Assembly (NCBI RefSeq): GCF_007673525.1
Contig: NZ_VDZU01000001.1
Coordinates: 2,056,177-2,120,176 of the forward strand
Source of the DNA: Fictibacillus phosphorivorans
Lineage (GTDB): Bacteria; Bacillota; Bacilli; Bacillales; Fictibacillaceae
Direction: 5' to 3'
Length of the DNA: 64,000 bases
Positions within the stretch are counted from its first letter, which is position 1. Each line of letters starts with the position of its first letter. The notes beneath the pieces are model-generated. The model saw only the letters and a program-made list of their open reading frames with translations. It searched no databases and had not been told where the DNA came from. This document shows positions 17,974-27,886 of the stretch, piece after piece. The translations under genes and the position numbers were made by a program.

Positions 17974-19602
17974 ATGGCATATGAAAAGACGTGGGCAGAA
18001 AATTCGAAGATCAATAAAACAGAACAAAAAAAGCTTGTAAAAGACGGATTGAAAATATTTGAAGATATCCCTCATTACGCAAAAAACGGCTTTTCTTCTA
18101 TTCCAAAAGAAGAATGGGATAGTTTCAAGTGGGCGGGCCTTTATCTGCAGCGACCAAAAGAAGACGGCTATTTTATGATGAGGGTTAATGTTCCATCAGG
18201 GATTTTAAGTTATGAACAAGTAAAAGCATTAGCACATATTTGTAAAGATTATGGAAGAAATGTATTCGATATCACGACACGCCAGGCTATTCAATTTCAC
18301 TGGCTGACAATTGACCAGATTCCCGACATCTTTAATCGTTTAGAATCAGTCGGGTTATCGAGCGCTGGTGCATGCGGAGACATTACACGAAACATCATGG
18401 GCAATCCGATAGCAGGTATCGATCCACACGAACTCTTTGATACGACTGAGATCGTAAAAGAAGTATATGAGTTTTTTCAGCATAATGAAGATTTCTCTAA
18501 CTTGCCGAGAAAATACAAAATGTCAATTAGTTCTAATGTGAACAATAGTGCACATGCTGAAATCAACTGTGTGGCCTTTACTCCCGCATATAAAGTAATT
18601 GATGAAAAGGAAGTTCCAGGGTTTCATATCAAGATTGGCGGAGGTCTTTCTTCTCGTCCTTTCTTAGCACAGCCACTCGATGTGTTCATTGAACCTGAAC
18701 AGGTTAAAGACGTTTCTATCGCGATTACTACCATTTTCCGTGACTACGGTTATCGGGAAAAACGTCACCTTGCTCGTCTTAAATTCTTAATGGCAGATTG
18801 GGGACCTGATAAATTTAAAGAGAAACTCTTAGAATATACCGGACCGCTTCACTCTAAAGGAAAAGATGCTCTTAAAACATGGAACGGCGGTTACTTCTAT
18901 GGTGTTCATCCTCAAAAGCAAGAAGGATTAAGCTATATCGGTTTTAACGTACCTGTTGGTAGACTTCATGCTGACGAAGTTTTAGAACTCGCTAATATTG
19001 CGAAGAAATACGGAAACGGTGAAATCCGAACGGTAAATTCTCAAAACTTAATTATTCCTAATGTGAAACACGAAAACGTTGAGTTGCTATTAAAAGAAAG
19101 CATCTTCAAACGTATCACTACTCAGCCTCTATCTTTCATAGGTCATTCTGTTTCTTGTACCGGTATCGAGTATTGCAACTTGGCACTCGTTGAAACGAAA
19201 GAACGGATGCGTAGAATTGCAGAGAACCTCGATCAGAAAATAACTCTAGATGTTCCCGTTCGCATTCATATGGTTGGCTGTCCTAACTCATGCGGACAGC
19301 GTCAGATCGCAGATATTGGTCTTCAAGGTGTATTGTTAAAAACGAAAGAGAAGAAGATGGTTCAAGCCTTTGAGATATATGTAGGTGGCACACTTGATGA
19401 CGGCGGAAAATTTAATGAAAAGCTGAAAGGAAAGTTTCATGCGGATTCGCTAGACGAAGTACTATTACGATTTCTTACCATATTTAAAGAAACGAAACTT
19501 CCATCAGAGAGCTTTTTTGACTATATAGACCGTGTCGGGTTGGAACATCTTCAAATAGAGCTGGACCGAATTGCAGAAGAATTAGAAGAAAAAGTCTCAT
19601 AA
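17974..19602 (+). CDS. Nitrite/sulfite reductase (siroheme, [4Fe-4S]); assimilatory sulfite reductase
   Basis: 542 residues. Two ferredoxin-like/active-site repeats are seen, each with an RPKEDGYFMMR- or GFNVPVGR-type substrate segment. The siroheme/[4Fe-4S] ligands are present as SCTGIEYC (C-x5-C) and CPNSCGQ (C-x3-C). It takes electrons from ferredoxin or a similar donor; there is no CysJ flavoprotein here, unlike the cysJI pair of Bacillus subtilis. Placement between cysC and the siroheme genes points to sulfite as the substrate, though nitrite reduction is not excluded by sequence. Good ribosome site (AAGGAGACTGAGAG). Confidence 0.9.
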   Translation: MAYEKTWAENSKINKTEQKKLVKDGLKIFEDIPHYAKNGFSSIPKEEWDSFKWAGLYLQRPKEDGYFMMRVNVPSGILSYEQVKALAHICKDYGRNVFDITTRQAIQFHWLTIDQIPDIFNRLESVGLSSAGACGDITRNIMGNPIAGIDPHELFDTTEIVKEVYEFFQHNEDFSNLPRKYKMSISSNVNNSAHAEINCVAFTPAYKVIDEKEVPGFHIKIGGGLSSRPFLAQPLDVFIEPEQVKDVSIAITTIFRDYGYREKRHLARLKFLMADWGPDKFKEKLLEYTGPLHSKGKDALKTWNGGYFYGVHPQKQEGLSYIGFNVPVGRLHADEVLELANIAKKYGNGEIRTVNSQNLIIPNVKHENVELLLKESIFKRITTQPLSFIGHSVSCTGIEYCNLALVETKERMRRIAENLDQKITLDVPVRIHMVGCPNSCGQRQIADIGLQGVLLKTKEKKMVQAFEIYVGGTLDDGGKFNEKLKGKFHADSLDEVLLRFLTIFKETKLPSESFFDYIDRVGLEHLQIELDRIAEELEEKVS

Positions 19603-19617
19603 AATGGAGGTCTCGCT

Positions 19618-19839
19618 ATGTATTTATACCGGTTCGAAGTGATTTTGAAATCAGAGGTTATTCCTGTTGTAATAGCAGCTTCAACAGATGAACAGGCTTT
19701 TCAATTAGTTGACATCGAGCTCGAGAAGTATTTTTTGAAACAGCCTGAAGTTGATGAGATCTCTCTTTATGAAAAGAAACGAATTCGAACGGGGAACGGC
19801 TTTGTGCTGTATGAACGTGAAACGATATTAAATCCTTAA
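19618..19839 (+). CDS. DUF3906 family protein
   Basis: 73 residues, start ATG with TGGAGG upstream. Predicted pattern is beta strand (LYRFEVILKSEVIPVVIAAS), helix (DEQAFQLVDIELEKYFL), then two strands (EISLYEKKRI, GNGFVLYER): a small ferredoxin-like fold without cysteines. The family sits between sulfite reductase and sumT in other bacilli as I recall, e.g. the Bacillus cereus group. No function is known. Spacing of 15 bases before and 13 after shows that it belongs to the operon. Confidence 0.8.
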   Translation: MYLYRFEVILKSEVIPVVIAASTDEQAFQLVDIELEKYFLKQPEVDEISLYEKKRIRTGNGFVLYERETILNP

Positions 19840-19852
19840 AGGAGTGATGATG

Positions 19853-20638
19853 ATGGGAAAAGTGTATCTTGTCGGAGCTGGTCCGGGTGATCCAGGGCTG
19901 ATAACTGTAAAAGGTCTGCGTTGTATACAAGAAGCGGATGTCATTTTATATGATCGATTAGTGAACAAAGAACTGCTCTCTTATGCAAAACCTGACTGTG
20001 ACTTAATCTATTGCGGTAAACTGCCAAACTATCATTTCATGAAGCAAGAAACGATCAACAGTTTCTTAGTTAAACACGCTCAAAAAGGAAAAGTTGTAAC
20101 TCGCCTTAAAGGCGGTGATCCCTTCGTGTTTGGAAGAGGAGGAGAAGAAGCAGAAACACTTGCAAGAAGTCGCATTCCTTTTGAGGTAATTCCTGGGATA
20201 ACATCAGGGATTGCAGCACCAGCTTATGCGGGCATTCCTGTTACACACCGAAACATCGCATCAAGTTATGCGGTCGTCACAGGTCATCGCAAAAAAGGCA
20301 AAGAAGATGAACTGAAATGGGAAAGTCTAGCGAACGGTATTGATACGTTAGCGATCTATATGGGAGTGGGCAACCTAGGTTATATTTGCAAACAGTTAAC
20401 GAAGAATGGAAAAAGCAAAGACACACCAGTTGCTCTCGTTCAATGGGGTTCCTTAGAGAATCAACGAACCGTTACAGGTACACTTGATACGATTGAGGAA
20501 ATCGTACTTACTGAACATATTGAGAATCCGAGTATGATCATTGTTGGTGAAGTCGTTCGTCTTCGCAGTGAACTGAAATGGTTCGAACAGCTGAACGATG
20601 AACAGAGTAAGCTTGCTGACGTAAGAGAGGCTTTGTAA
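19853..20638 (+). CDS. sumT: Uroporphyrinogen-III C-methyltransferase
   Basis: 261 residues. Adds two SAM methyl groups to uroporphyrinogen III to give precorrin-2, the first step to siroheme. VGAGPGDPGLITVKG at the N-terminus and LKGGDPFVFGRGGEE near residue 84 are the family signatures. AAAGGAG precedes a run of three ATG codons (19847, 19850, 19853); I choose the last, which is 8 bases from the ribosome site. It is a single-domain SumT, with the other siroheme steps encoded by the next two genes rather than fused as in CysG. Confidence 0.94.
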   Translation: MGKVYLVGAGPGDPGLITVKGLRCIQEADVILYDRLVNKELLSYAKPDCDLIYCGKLPNYHFMKQETINSFLVKHAQKGKVVTRLKGGDPFVFGRGGEEAETLARSRIPFEVIPGITSGIAAPAYAGIPVTHRNIASSYAVVTGHRKKGKEDELKWESLANGIDTLAIYMGVGNLGYICKQLTKNGKSKDTPVALVQWGSLENQRTVTGTLDTIEEIVLTEHIENPSMIIVGEVVRLRSELKWFEQLNDEQSKLADVREAL

Positions 20639-21391
20639 ATGAAGGCATTGCTCTTTATCTGTCACGGTACAAGACTTGCAAAAGGACGAATAGAAGCAGA
20701 AGAATTTGTGAGACTTTGTATGTCACAAGTGGATGTGCCCATTAAAGAGATTTGTTTTCTAGAGCTTGCTGAACCCTCTATCGCTCAAGGATTTGAAAGG
20801 TGTATACAAAAAGGAGCAACGAACATCTCTGTGATTCCTGTGTTCTTATTAAGTGCAAACCATATAAAAATAGACATACCAAAAGAACTTCAGCACTTGC
20901 AAAATAAATTTCCAGGAGTTGATGTAAATTACGGGCGTGCCTTCGGTGTACACGATGCCATTACGCATTTGTTGTGGGAAAAGATCACCAAAAATGCAGT
21001 TAATTTAAGAAGAAATACACAAATCCTGCTTGTAGGCAGAGGAAGCACCGATCAGGATGTAAAACGGGACCTAGAAGCAATAGCATCTAACGTTCAAAAT
21101 CATTACGGAATCCCTAGTATTCAAGCTTGTTTTCTAACTGGTTCAAAACCTAACTTCGAGGAAGCACTCTGGTGCAGCAGCGAATCATATGAGCAAGTTA
21201 TCGTTGTGCCTTATCTTCTATTTTCAGGACTCTTAATAAACGGAATGAAACATACGATAACTCGCTATCAGCAACAAACCACACAAAACGTAACTCTTTG
21301 TGACACTCTTGGCTACCATCCTATTCTTAAAGACGTGCTTCTCACGCGTATCCATGAAACAATTGAAACAAATAAGTATGCATTTTCTTAA
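20639..21391 (+). CDS. sirB: Sirohydrochlorin ferrochelatase (CbiX/SirB type)
   Basis: 250 residues in two related halves: ALLFICHGTRLAKGRIEAEEF at the N-terminus and ILLVGRGSTDQDVKRDLEAIA in the second half, each with a chelatase metal site. It inserts Fe2+ into sirohydrochlorin, the last siroheme step. Its ATG begins directly after the sumT stop codon, so the two are translationally coupled. Cobalt chelation for B12 is an alternative for the family, but no cobalamin genes are nearby. Confidence 0.9.
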   Translation: MKALLFICHGTRLAKGRIEAEEFVRLCMSQVDVPIKEICFLELAEPSIAQGFERCIQKGATNISVIPVFLLSANHIKIDIPKELQHLQNKFPGVDVNYGRAFGVHDAITHLLWEKITKNAVNLRRNTQILLVGRGSTDQDVKRDLEAIASNVQNHYGIPSIQACFLTGSKPNFEEALWCSSESYEQVIVVPYLLFSGLLINGMKHTITRYQQQTTQNVTLCDTLGYHPILKDVLLTRIHETIETNKYAFS

Positions 21392-21406
21392 AAAGAGAGG
21401 AATGCT

Positions 21407-22045
21407 ATGTATCCTATTCACATAAATTTGACTGGCAGAAAGGTTGTAGTAGCAGGCGGTGGTTTGGTAGCCTTTAGAAAAATAAAAGGTTTAATAAATG
21501 AAGAAGCAAAAATAACTGTAATCAGTCCAGTCGTTGTTAACGAGATTCAGGAATGGCATGCTGAACAAAAGCTGATTTGGATTGAAAGAAAAGTTGTACG
21601 GGAAGATTTGGTCGAAGCATTTCTAATCGTTGCTGCGACCAATTGTACAGAGAGTAACTCTTGGATTGCAGAACAAGCAAGTCCAAAACAGCTTGTGAAT
21701 GTCGCTGATCAACCGCACCTTGGCAATTTTATTGTTCCTAGTGTTGTAAAAAGAGGTAAGCTCATACTCTCTGTTTCCACCTCTGGAGCTAGTCCGAGTC
21801 TATCTAAATCTATAAAAAAAGAGCTTCAGCAAAAATACAGTGAAGACTATGAAAGTTATTTAGATTTTTTATTCGAATGCAGATCCATCATTAAGAAGGA
21901 ATTTCCGCAAAATTGTCGAAAGGCCTTAATAACAAAGCTAACAGATCAGTCCTTTTTATATGACGAAGAAAAACAGCGCTCGTATAAACAGGAATTATTA
22001 AAAAGAATAGAGCACAATTTAGTAAATGAACCAATAAATGAATAA
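21407..22045 (+). CDS. sirC: Precorrin-2 dehydrogenase
   Basis: 212 residues. Oxidises precorrin-2 to sirohydrochlorin with NAD+. The Rossmann motif is VVVAGGGLVAFRKIKGL (about residues 11-27), and the family segment SVVKRGKLILSVSTSGASPSLSKSIKKEL lies near residue 115. It is the last gene of the sulfate/siroheme operon. The third S-box begins 4 bases after its stop codon and would interrupt read-through into yitJ when SAM is high. Confidence 0.93.
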   Translation: MYPIHINLTGRKVVVAGGGLVAFRKIKGLINEEAKITVISPVVVNEIQEWHAEQKLIWIERKVVREDLVEAFLIVAATNCTESNSWIAEQASPKQLVNVADQPHLGNFIVPSVVKRGKLILSVSTSGASPSLSKSIKKELQQKYSEDYESYLDFLFECRSIIKKEFPQNCRKALITKLTDQSFLYDEEKQRSYKQELLKRIEHNLVNEPINE

Positions 22046-22048
22046 ATC

Positions 22049-22210
22049 CTTATCAAGAGAGGTAGAGGGAGCGGCCCTATGAAACCTCAGCAACCAGCAG
22101 CTACAAGCTGAAAAGGTGCTAATTCCTGCGAGTTCACTTGTTGAACTTGTAAAGATAAGAAGACCCCGACGCTTAGAAAAGTCTTCTTTTATAGAAGGCT
22201 TTTTATTTTT
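22049..22210 (+). promoter_or_regulatory. SAM riboswitch (S-box) of yitJ-metH
   Basis: Aptamer 22049-22159 with P1 CTTATC/GATAAG, CAAGAGAGGTAGAGGGAGC, ATGAAACCTCAGCAACC and AAGGTGCTAATTCC. The terminator is AAGTCTTCT (22179-22187) with AGAAGGCTT (22193-22201) and a T run. AGAAGAC near 22158 can pair with GTCTTCT as antiterminator. It also lies in the path of read-through from sirC. Confidence 0.95.
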
Positions 22211-22225
22211 ATAGAGGAGGCTATC

Positions 22226-24076
22226 ATGAGTTTAATCACAGACTTACAACAAAACAAGATACTGATCGGTGATGGTGCGATGGGAACGCTTCTGTATTCG
22301 TATGGATCTGATTTTTGTTATGAAGAGTTAAATCTTTCTCAAGAAGAGCAGATCTATAACATCCATCGCGCTTATTTAGATGCAGGTGCTGATATCATTC
22401 AAACCAATACGTATGCAGCGAACTATTCGAAGCTCGAACGCTACGGACTTCAAGATCACGTGAAAGAGATCAACAAAGCGGCTGTTCAAATTGCCAGAAA
22501 AGCCGCTCATAACAAATATGTTGTAGGTACGATCGGTGGAATACGCGGTATTAAACCGAATAGCATTTCACTGGATGAGATCAAGCGCAGTTTTCGTGAG
22601 CAGCTGTATTGTTTGTTGATGGAGAATGTTGATGGCATCCAATTAGAAACCTATTATGACCTAGAAGAACTAGAAACCGTTTTAGAGATTGCTAGAAAAG
22701 AAACATCACTTCCGATTATTGCTCAAGTGTCATTGCAAGAAGTCGGCTTTATGCAAGACCGAACCCCCATTTCAGAAGCTTTGACCTCTTTAGAGAACAT
22801 TGGTGCTGATATTGTGGGATTAAACTGTCGTCTTGGGCCGTATCACATGCTGATGACGCTTGAGGAAGTTCCATTACCAAATCGGGCTTATCTTTCAGCG
22901 TTCCCCAATGCATCGCTTCCTTCCTATACAGATGGGCGTTTTAAGTACGAAGGGGACGCTGATTATTTTAAAGAATGTGCCCATTTGTTCAGGCAGCAAG
23001 GAGTTCGCCTACTAGGCGGATGTTGTGGTACGACGCCTGCTCATATACACGCCTTCTCTACTGAACTTAAAAACTTAGAGCCTGTAACAGAAAAAGAAGT
23101 AAAACAAAGAAAGCGAAAGATCTTCATTCAGTCAGCATCAAAGCCTAAATACATACCATTAAGTGAAGAAGTAACGAAGAAGCAATCGATTATTGTTGAA
23201 TTAGATCCACCACGTAAATTAGATACGTCACGTTTTATGGAAGGAGCAAAAGCGTTAAAAGAAGCGGGGATCGACGCACTTACACTCGCAGATAATTCGC
23301 TTGCTTCGCCACGTGTATGTAACTCTGCATTAGGGTCAATCGTGCAGTCCCAACTTAACCTTCGTCCGCTCGTTCATATTACGTGCCGCGACAGAAATTT
23401 AATCGGCCTTCAATCTCACCTGATGGGGCTTCACACGCATGGCATCCATGAAATACTTGCAGTTACAGGAGATCCCGCAAGCGTTGGAGATTTCCCAGGT
23501 GCATCGTCTGTATATGATGTCACGTCATTTGAACTGATCAAGCTCATCAAGCAGTTTAATGAAGGATTATCACTATCAGGGAAAGAGCTTGGAGAAAAAA
23601 CATCCTTTACGGTCGGGGCGGCTTTTAACCCTAACATCCGATCCATTGATAAAGCCGTTGAGCGGTTAGAGAAAAAAATCGCATACGGCGCAGATTACTT
23701 TATCAGTCAGCCTGTATTTTCAGAGCAAAGACTAATTGAAACGTATGAGGCTACAAAGCACATTGATAAACCGATCTATATTGGAATCATGCCGTTAACC
23801 TCTTCCCGAAACGCAGAGTTTCTTCATCATGAAGTTCCAGGCATCAAACTGTCTGATTCTGTGCGTGATCGCATGGGCAAGTATAAAGATGATCCAACAC
23901 AGGCATGTAAAGAAGGTTTATTGATCTCCAAGTCGTTATTAGACACAGCCATGGAACTCTTTAACGGGATCTACCTGATCACGCCATTTATGCGTTACGA
24001 ACTAACTGTTGAATTAGCACAATATGCACGAGCTAACTCTCCATCACTTTTAGCCAGGAGGTCACAGAATGCCTAA
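22226..24076 (+). CDS. yitJ: Bifunctional homocysteine S-methyltransferase / methylenetetrahydrofolate reductase
   Basis: 616 residues. The N-terminal half is a zinc homocysteine methyltransferase domain (start GDGAMGTLL, zinc ligands in GLNCRLGP and LGGCCGTTP). From about residue 320 it is a MetF-type reductase ([32 protein letters not shown]). As a pair with MetH it supplies 5-methyl-THF and may also methylate homocysteine. The last codons overlap metH by 8 bases, so translation is coupled. GAGGAGG ribosome site. Confidence 0.94.
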   Translation: MSLITDLQQNKILIGDGAMGTLLYSYGSDFCYEELNLSQEEQIYNIHRAYLDAGADIIQTNTYAANYSKLERYGLQDHVKEINKAAVQIARKAAHNKYVVGTIGGIRGIKPNSISLDEIKRSFREQLYCLLMENVDGIQLETYYDLEELETVLEIARKETSLPIIAQVSLQEVGFMQDRTPISEALTSLENIGADIVGLNCRLGPYHMLMTLEEVPLPNRAYLSAFPNASLPSYTDGRFKYEGDADYFKECAHLFRQQGVRLLGGCCGTTPAHIHAFSTELKNLEPVTEKEVKQRKRKIFIQSASKPKYIPLSEEVTKKQSIIVELDPPRKLDTSRFMEGAKALKEAGIDALTLADNSLASPRVCNSALGSIVQSQLNLRPLVHITCRDRNLIGLQSHLMGLHTHGIHEILAVTGDPASVGDFPGASSVYDVTSFELIKLIKQFNEGLSLSGKELGEKTSFTVGAAFNPNIRSIDKAVERLEKKIAYGADYFISQPVFSEQRLIETYEATKHIDKPIYIGIMPLTSSRNAEFLHHEVPGIKLSDSVRDRMGKYKDDPTQACKEGLLISKSLLDTAMELFNGIYLITPFMRYELTVELAQYARANSPSLLARRSQNA

Positions 24077-27000
24077 GTCATCAATAAAAAAACAGTTGGA
24101 ATCAAAGATATTAATCATGGATGGTGCGATGGGAACGATGCTTCAAGAAGCGGAACTCACACCAGAAGATTTTGGTGGCGAGGATTTTGACGGTTGTAAT
24201 GAGTATTTAAACATAACGGCACCCCATGTGATCGAATCCATTCATTATAAATATCTTGAGGCAGGTGCTGATATCATTGAAACGAATACATTCGGAGGTA
24301 CGAATCTCGTACTGGATGAATACGAACTCGGTGATAGAGCTTATGAGATCAATAAGCTTGGAGCAGAAATTGCAAGGAAAGCCGCTGATGCTGTTTCAAC
24401 AGAACAGTGGCCGCGTTTTGTTGCCGGCTCACTCGGGCCGACTACAAAAACCCTCAGTGTTACGGGCGGAACTACGTTTGATCTGTTAAGAGATGCTTAT
24501 GCTGAACAAGCACGAGGATTGATTGACGGAGGTGCGGATCTTCTCCTCTTAGAGACAAGCCAAGATATGCTCAATGTAAAAGCTGGCTTTTTAGGGATTG
24601 AGCAAGCTGTTGAACAAACGGGAAAAAGAATACCACTTATGGTTTCTGGAACGATTGAACCGATGGGAACCACACTTGCGGGTCAGTCGATTGAGGCTTT
24701 TTATATTTCGTTGAAGCATATGAACCCGATCGCAGTAGGATTAAACTGTGCGACAGGACCTGAATTTATGCAAGATCACATACGTTCCCTGTCGAATCTG
24801 TCTACTACAGCAGTGAGCTGTTATCCGAACGCAGGACTGCCAGATGAAGAAGGAAATTATCATGAAACGCCAGAATCATTAGCCGCTAAGCTATCCGGAT
24901 TTGCTCAAAAAGGGTGGTTGAATATCGTTGGTGGCTGTTGTGGTACGACACCTGCACATATCGAAGCACTTTCAAAAGTTATGAAGAACTATCCACCACG
25001 TCACCTGCAAGTATACGAAACTCATATGGTCTCTGGAATCGAACCCTTTATCTATGATGATCCAACGTTAAGACCGATCATGGTAGGAGAAAGAACAAAT
25101 GTAATCGGATCACGAAAATTCAAACGGTTAATTGCTGAGGGGAAATTTGAAGAAGCGGCTGAGATTGCAAGGGCTCAAGTAAAAGGTGGTGCACATGTAC
25201 TCGACGTTTGTTTAGCTGATCCTGACCGGGATGAATTAAGCGATATGGAAGCGTTCATGAAAGAAGCGGTTAAGAAAGTGAAAATTCCATTTGTCATCGA
25301 TTCTACAGATGAGAATGTTATTGAGCTAGCGTTAAAGTACTCACAAGGTAAAGCCATCATCAATTCCATTAACTTAGAAGATGGCGAAGAACGGTTTGAA
25401 AAGGTGATCCCGCTTCTTCATAAATACGGAGCAGCTGTAGTGGTTGGAACGATCGATGAGATTGGAATGGGCGTTTCGGCTGAGCGAAAATTGGAAATCG
25501 CAAGAAGATCGTATGACCTATTAGTAGAAAAATATAAAGTCTCTCCGTCAGACATCATTTTCGATCCGCTCGTTTTTCCAGTGGGAACAGGTGATGAACA
25601 GTACATTGGCTCAGCGAATGCAACGGTTGAAGGCATTCGCCTGATAAAAGAACACTTTCCACAATGCTTAACCATTTTAGGAGTCAGTAACGTATCATTC
25701 GGATTGCCACCGGTCGGACGCGAAGTATTAAATGCAGTGTATCTCTACCATTGCACAGGAGCGGGACTTGATTACGCGATCGTAAATACTGAAAAGCTAG
25801 AACGTTTCGCTTCTATTGCACCGGAAGAAATTGAGATGGCAGAAAATCTATTATTTCGAACAACAGAGGAAGCATTATCTACTTTTACAGATTTTTATAG
25901 AGGCAAGAAGAAAGAAACAAGGTCAAAGCTGCCTGATATGAGTTTAGAAGAGCGGCTTCACTATTATATCTTAGAGGGTACGAAAGAAGGACTAATTCCT
26001 GACTTAGAGATTGCATTACAAAAGTATGCTACTCCATTAAGTATCATTAATGGCCCTTTAATGGATGGCATGAAAGAAGTGGGCAGACTTTTCAATGAGA
26101 ACCAGCTAATCGTTGCAGAAGTCCTGCAAAGTGCGGAAGTTATGAAAGCATCTGTTGCTTATCTAGAACCTTACATGGAAACGAATGATGAATCTGCTTC
26201 AAAAGGAAAGGTGTTACTTGCTACAGTTAAGGGTGATGTTCATGACATCGGTAAAAACCTGGTAGATATCATTCTAAGCAATAATGGATTTAAAGTAGTA
26301 GACCTAGGGATTAAGGTAACGTCTCAAACGTTAATTGAAGCGATCAAAAAAGAACAACCAAATATTATCGGACTTTCTGGATTGCTGGTAAAATCTGCTC
26401 AACAGATGGTGTTAACGGCAAACGATATGAAAGAAGCGAACATTTCAACACCCATTTTGGTAGGTGGTGCTGCATTATCAAGAAAGTTTACAGACACGAA
26501 GATATCGAAGGAATACGAAGGAATGGTTCTTTATGCAAAAGATGCGATGGAAGGTCTCTCAATTGCAAATCAGATTCAAACCCCAAAAGAGTTTGATCGA
26601 CTATCGGTAGAATTTGAACAGAGAAAAAAGACAATAGCACTGCACTCAGAAGTAAATGAAGGTTCCGGAGGGATTACAACTGCCGTTAGAGTCCGTTCAA
26701 AGGTTTCACAAACTGCTCCTATTTTTGTTCCTAACGATACAGAAAGACATATTTTGAAAAACTACTCACTCCCACATATTCAGCCTTATATCAATCTACA
26801 GATGTTGCTCGGACATCATCTTGGCATAAAAGGCAAAATCACTAGATTGCTTCAAGAAAAGGACGAGCGAACACTTGAAATTAAATCATTGATCGATCAT
26901 CTGTTAAAAGAGGCGAAAGAAAAGAATTTGATCAAACCTTCCGCTCTATATCAATTCTTTCCTGCACAAAGTGATGGAGAACGAATTCTGATCTATGATC

Positions 27001-27521
27001 CGATTGATCAAAGGACGGTAATTGAAACGTTTGAATTTCCAAGACAAAACAAAGAGCCATATCTTTGTATTGCAGATTATTTACGCTCAAAAGAAAGCGG
27101 GGAGATGGACTATGTTGGATTCTTTTCTGTTACAGCAGGGACAGGTATTCGTGAACTAGCTGCAGAATATAAGAGAGAAGGACGATTTCTTGAAAGTCAT
27201 GCACTTCAAGCTTTAGCTTTAGAAACGGCAGAAGGTTTCGCTGAACTTCTTCACCAGCAGATGCGAGATCGATGGGGCTTCCCAGACTCGGTAGATTTTA
27301 CAATGAGAGAACGATTTTCCGCTCGTTATCAGGGTCAAAGGTTTTCATTCGGCTATCCCGCTTGTCCAGAATTAGAAGATCAGCAAAAGTTATTTAAGCT
27401 GATACAGCCAGAAGATATTGGTATTCAACTGACCGATGGGTGCATGATGGAGCCAGAAGCCTCCGTATCTGCAATAGTTTTTGCTCATCCAGAAGCACGA
27501 TATTTTAATGTGTTAAGTTAA
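24069..27521 (+). CDS. metH: Cobalamin-dependent methionine synthase
   Basis: 1150 residues with the complete four-module layout. The homocysteine domain has DGAMGTMLQ and GGCCGTTP (ends near residue 320). The pterin-binding domain starts with [17 protein letters not shown]. The B12 domain carries the cobalt-binding DVHDIGKN (near residue 726). A C-terminal AdoMet reactivation domain contains [24 protein letters not shown]. It moves a methyl group from 5-methyl-THF to homocysteine. No metE is in the window. Controlled by the S-box before yitJ. Confidence 0.95.
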   Translation: MPKSSIKKQLESKILIMDGAMGTMLQEAELTPEDFGGEDFDGCNEYLNITAPHVIESIHYKYLEAGADIIETNTFGGTNLVLDEYELGDRAYEINKLGAEIARKAADAVSTEQWPRFVAGSLGPTTKTLSVTGGTTFDLLRDAYAEQARGLIDGGADLLLLETSQDMLNVKAGFLGIEQAVEQTGKRIPLMVSGTIEPMGTTLAGQSIEAFYISLKHMNPIAVGLNCATGPEFMQDHIRSLSNLSTTAVSCYPNAGLPDEEGNYHETPESLAAKLSGFAQKGWLNIVGGCCGTTPAHIEALSKVMKNYPPRHLQVYETHMVSGIEPFIYDDPTLRPIMVGERTNVIGSRKFKRLIAEGKFEEAAEIARAQVKGGAHVLDVCLADPDRDELSDMEAFMKEAVKKVKIPFVIDSTDENVIELALKYSQGKAIINSINLEDGEERFEKVIPLLHKYGAAVVVGTIDEIGMGVSAERKLEIARRSYDLLVEKYKVSPSDIIFDPLVFPVGTGDEQYIGSANATVEGIRLIKEHFPQCLTILGVSNVSFGLPPVGREVLNAVYLYHCTGAGLDYAIVNTEKLERFASIAPEEIEMAENLLFRTTEEALSTFTDFYRGKKKETRSKLPDMSLEERLHYYILEGTKEGLIPDLEIALQKYATPLSIINGPLMDGMKEVGRLFNENQLIVAEVLQSAEVMKASVAYLEPYMETNDESASKGKVLLATVKGDVHDIGKNLVDIILSNNGFKVVDLGIKVTSQTLIEAIKKEQPNIIGLSGLLVKSAQQMVLTANDMKEANISTPILVGGAALSRKFTDTKISKEYEGMVLYAKDAMEGLSIANQIQTPKEFDRLSVEFEQRKKTIALHSEVNEGSGGITTAVRVRSKVSQTAPIFVPNDTERHILKNYSLPHIQPYINLQMLLGHHLGIKGKITRLLQEKDERTLEIKSLIDHLLKEAKEKNLIKPSALYQFFPAQSDGERILIYDPIDQRTVIETFEFPRQNKEPYLCIADYLRSKESGEMDYVGFFSVTAGTGIRELAAEYKREGRFLESHALQALALETAEGFAELLHQQMRDRWGFPDSVDFTMRERFSARYQGQRFSFGYPACPELEDQQKLFKLIQPEDIGIQLTDGCMMEPEASVSAIVFAHPEARYFNVLS

Positions 27522-27524
27522 AAA

Positions 27525-27554
27525 AAAGCACCTGATTAAAGTTTCAGGTGCTTT
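27525..27554 (+). terminator. Terminator of yitJ-metH
   Basis: AAAGCACCTGA pairs with TCAGGTGCTTT across an 8-base loop, 3 bases after the metH stop. The T run is short. Confidence 0.8.
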
Positions 27555-27581
27555 ACATTGTTAATGAGTTTTTTTTAGTAA

Positions 27582-27733
27582 TTAAGTTTTTTTAAAGTCT
27601 ACTTTGTGAGCAGATGAAGGAAAAGTAAACCACTCGGCTTCTGCATCTGCTTGAAAATCCTCTTTAAGCGATTAAGCGAGCTGTAAACCAGAGGTACCGC
27701 TTCCGACAATACAAATCTGCTTCTTCAGGTCAT
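27582..27733 (-). pseudogene. Remnant of an FAD/NAD-binding monooxygenase-like gene
   Basis: On the minus strand a strong ribosome site (AAAGGAG) precedes ATG 27733. In a shifted frame follows KKQICIVGSGTSGLQLA, an N-terminal GxGxxG Rossmann motif. A TAA stands where a Tyr codon would be expected, then SLKEDFQADAEAEW continues in the same frame and ends at a stop after FKKT. A start-frame shift, one nonsense codon and loss of the rest of the protein mark a decayed gene. The N-terminus resembles styrene-monooxygenase-like flavoproteins (by eye). Confidence 0.65.
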
Positions 27734-27886
27734 CGCTCCTTTAATTTATTGTTTATAGGCAACTCATTGAACTCGTAACGCTCTCAGTCTATTTTTGTTT
27801 CCGTGTTCTGTAAATGCGATTTTTTGATTAATTTTAAATAAGAATAATAAGTAGATTTAGATATCTTAAGAAAGCGGGGAAGCGGT

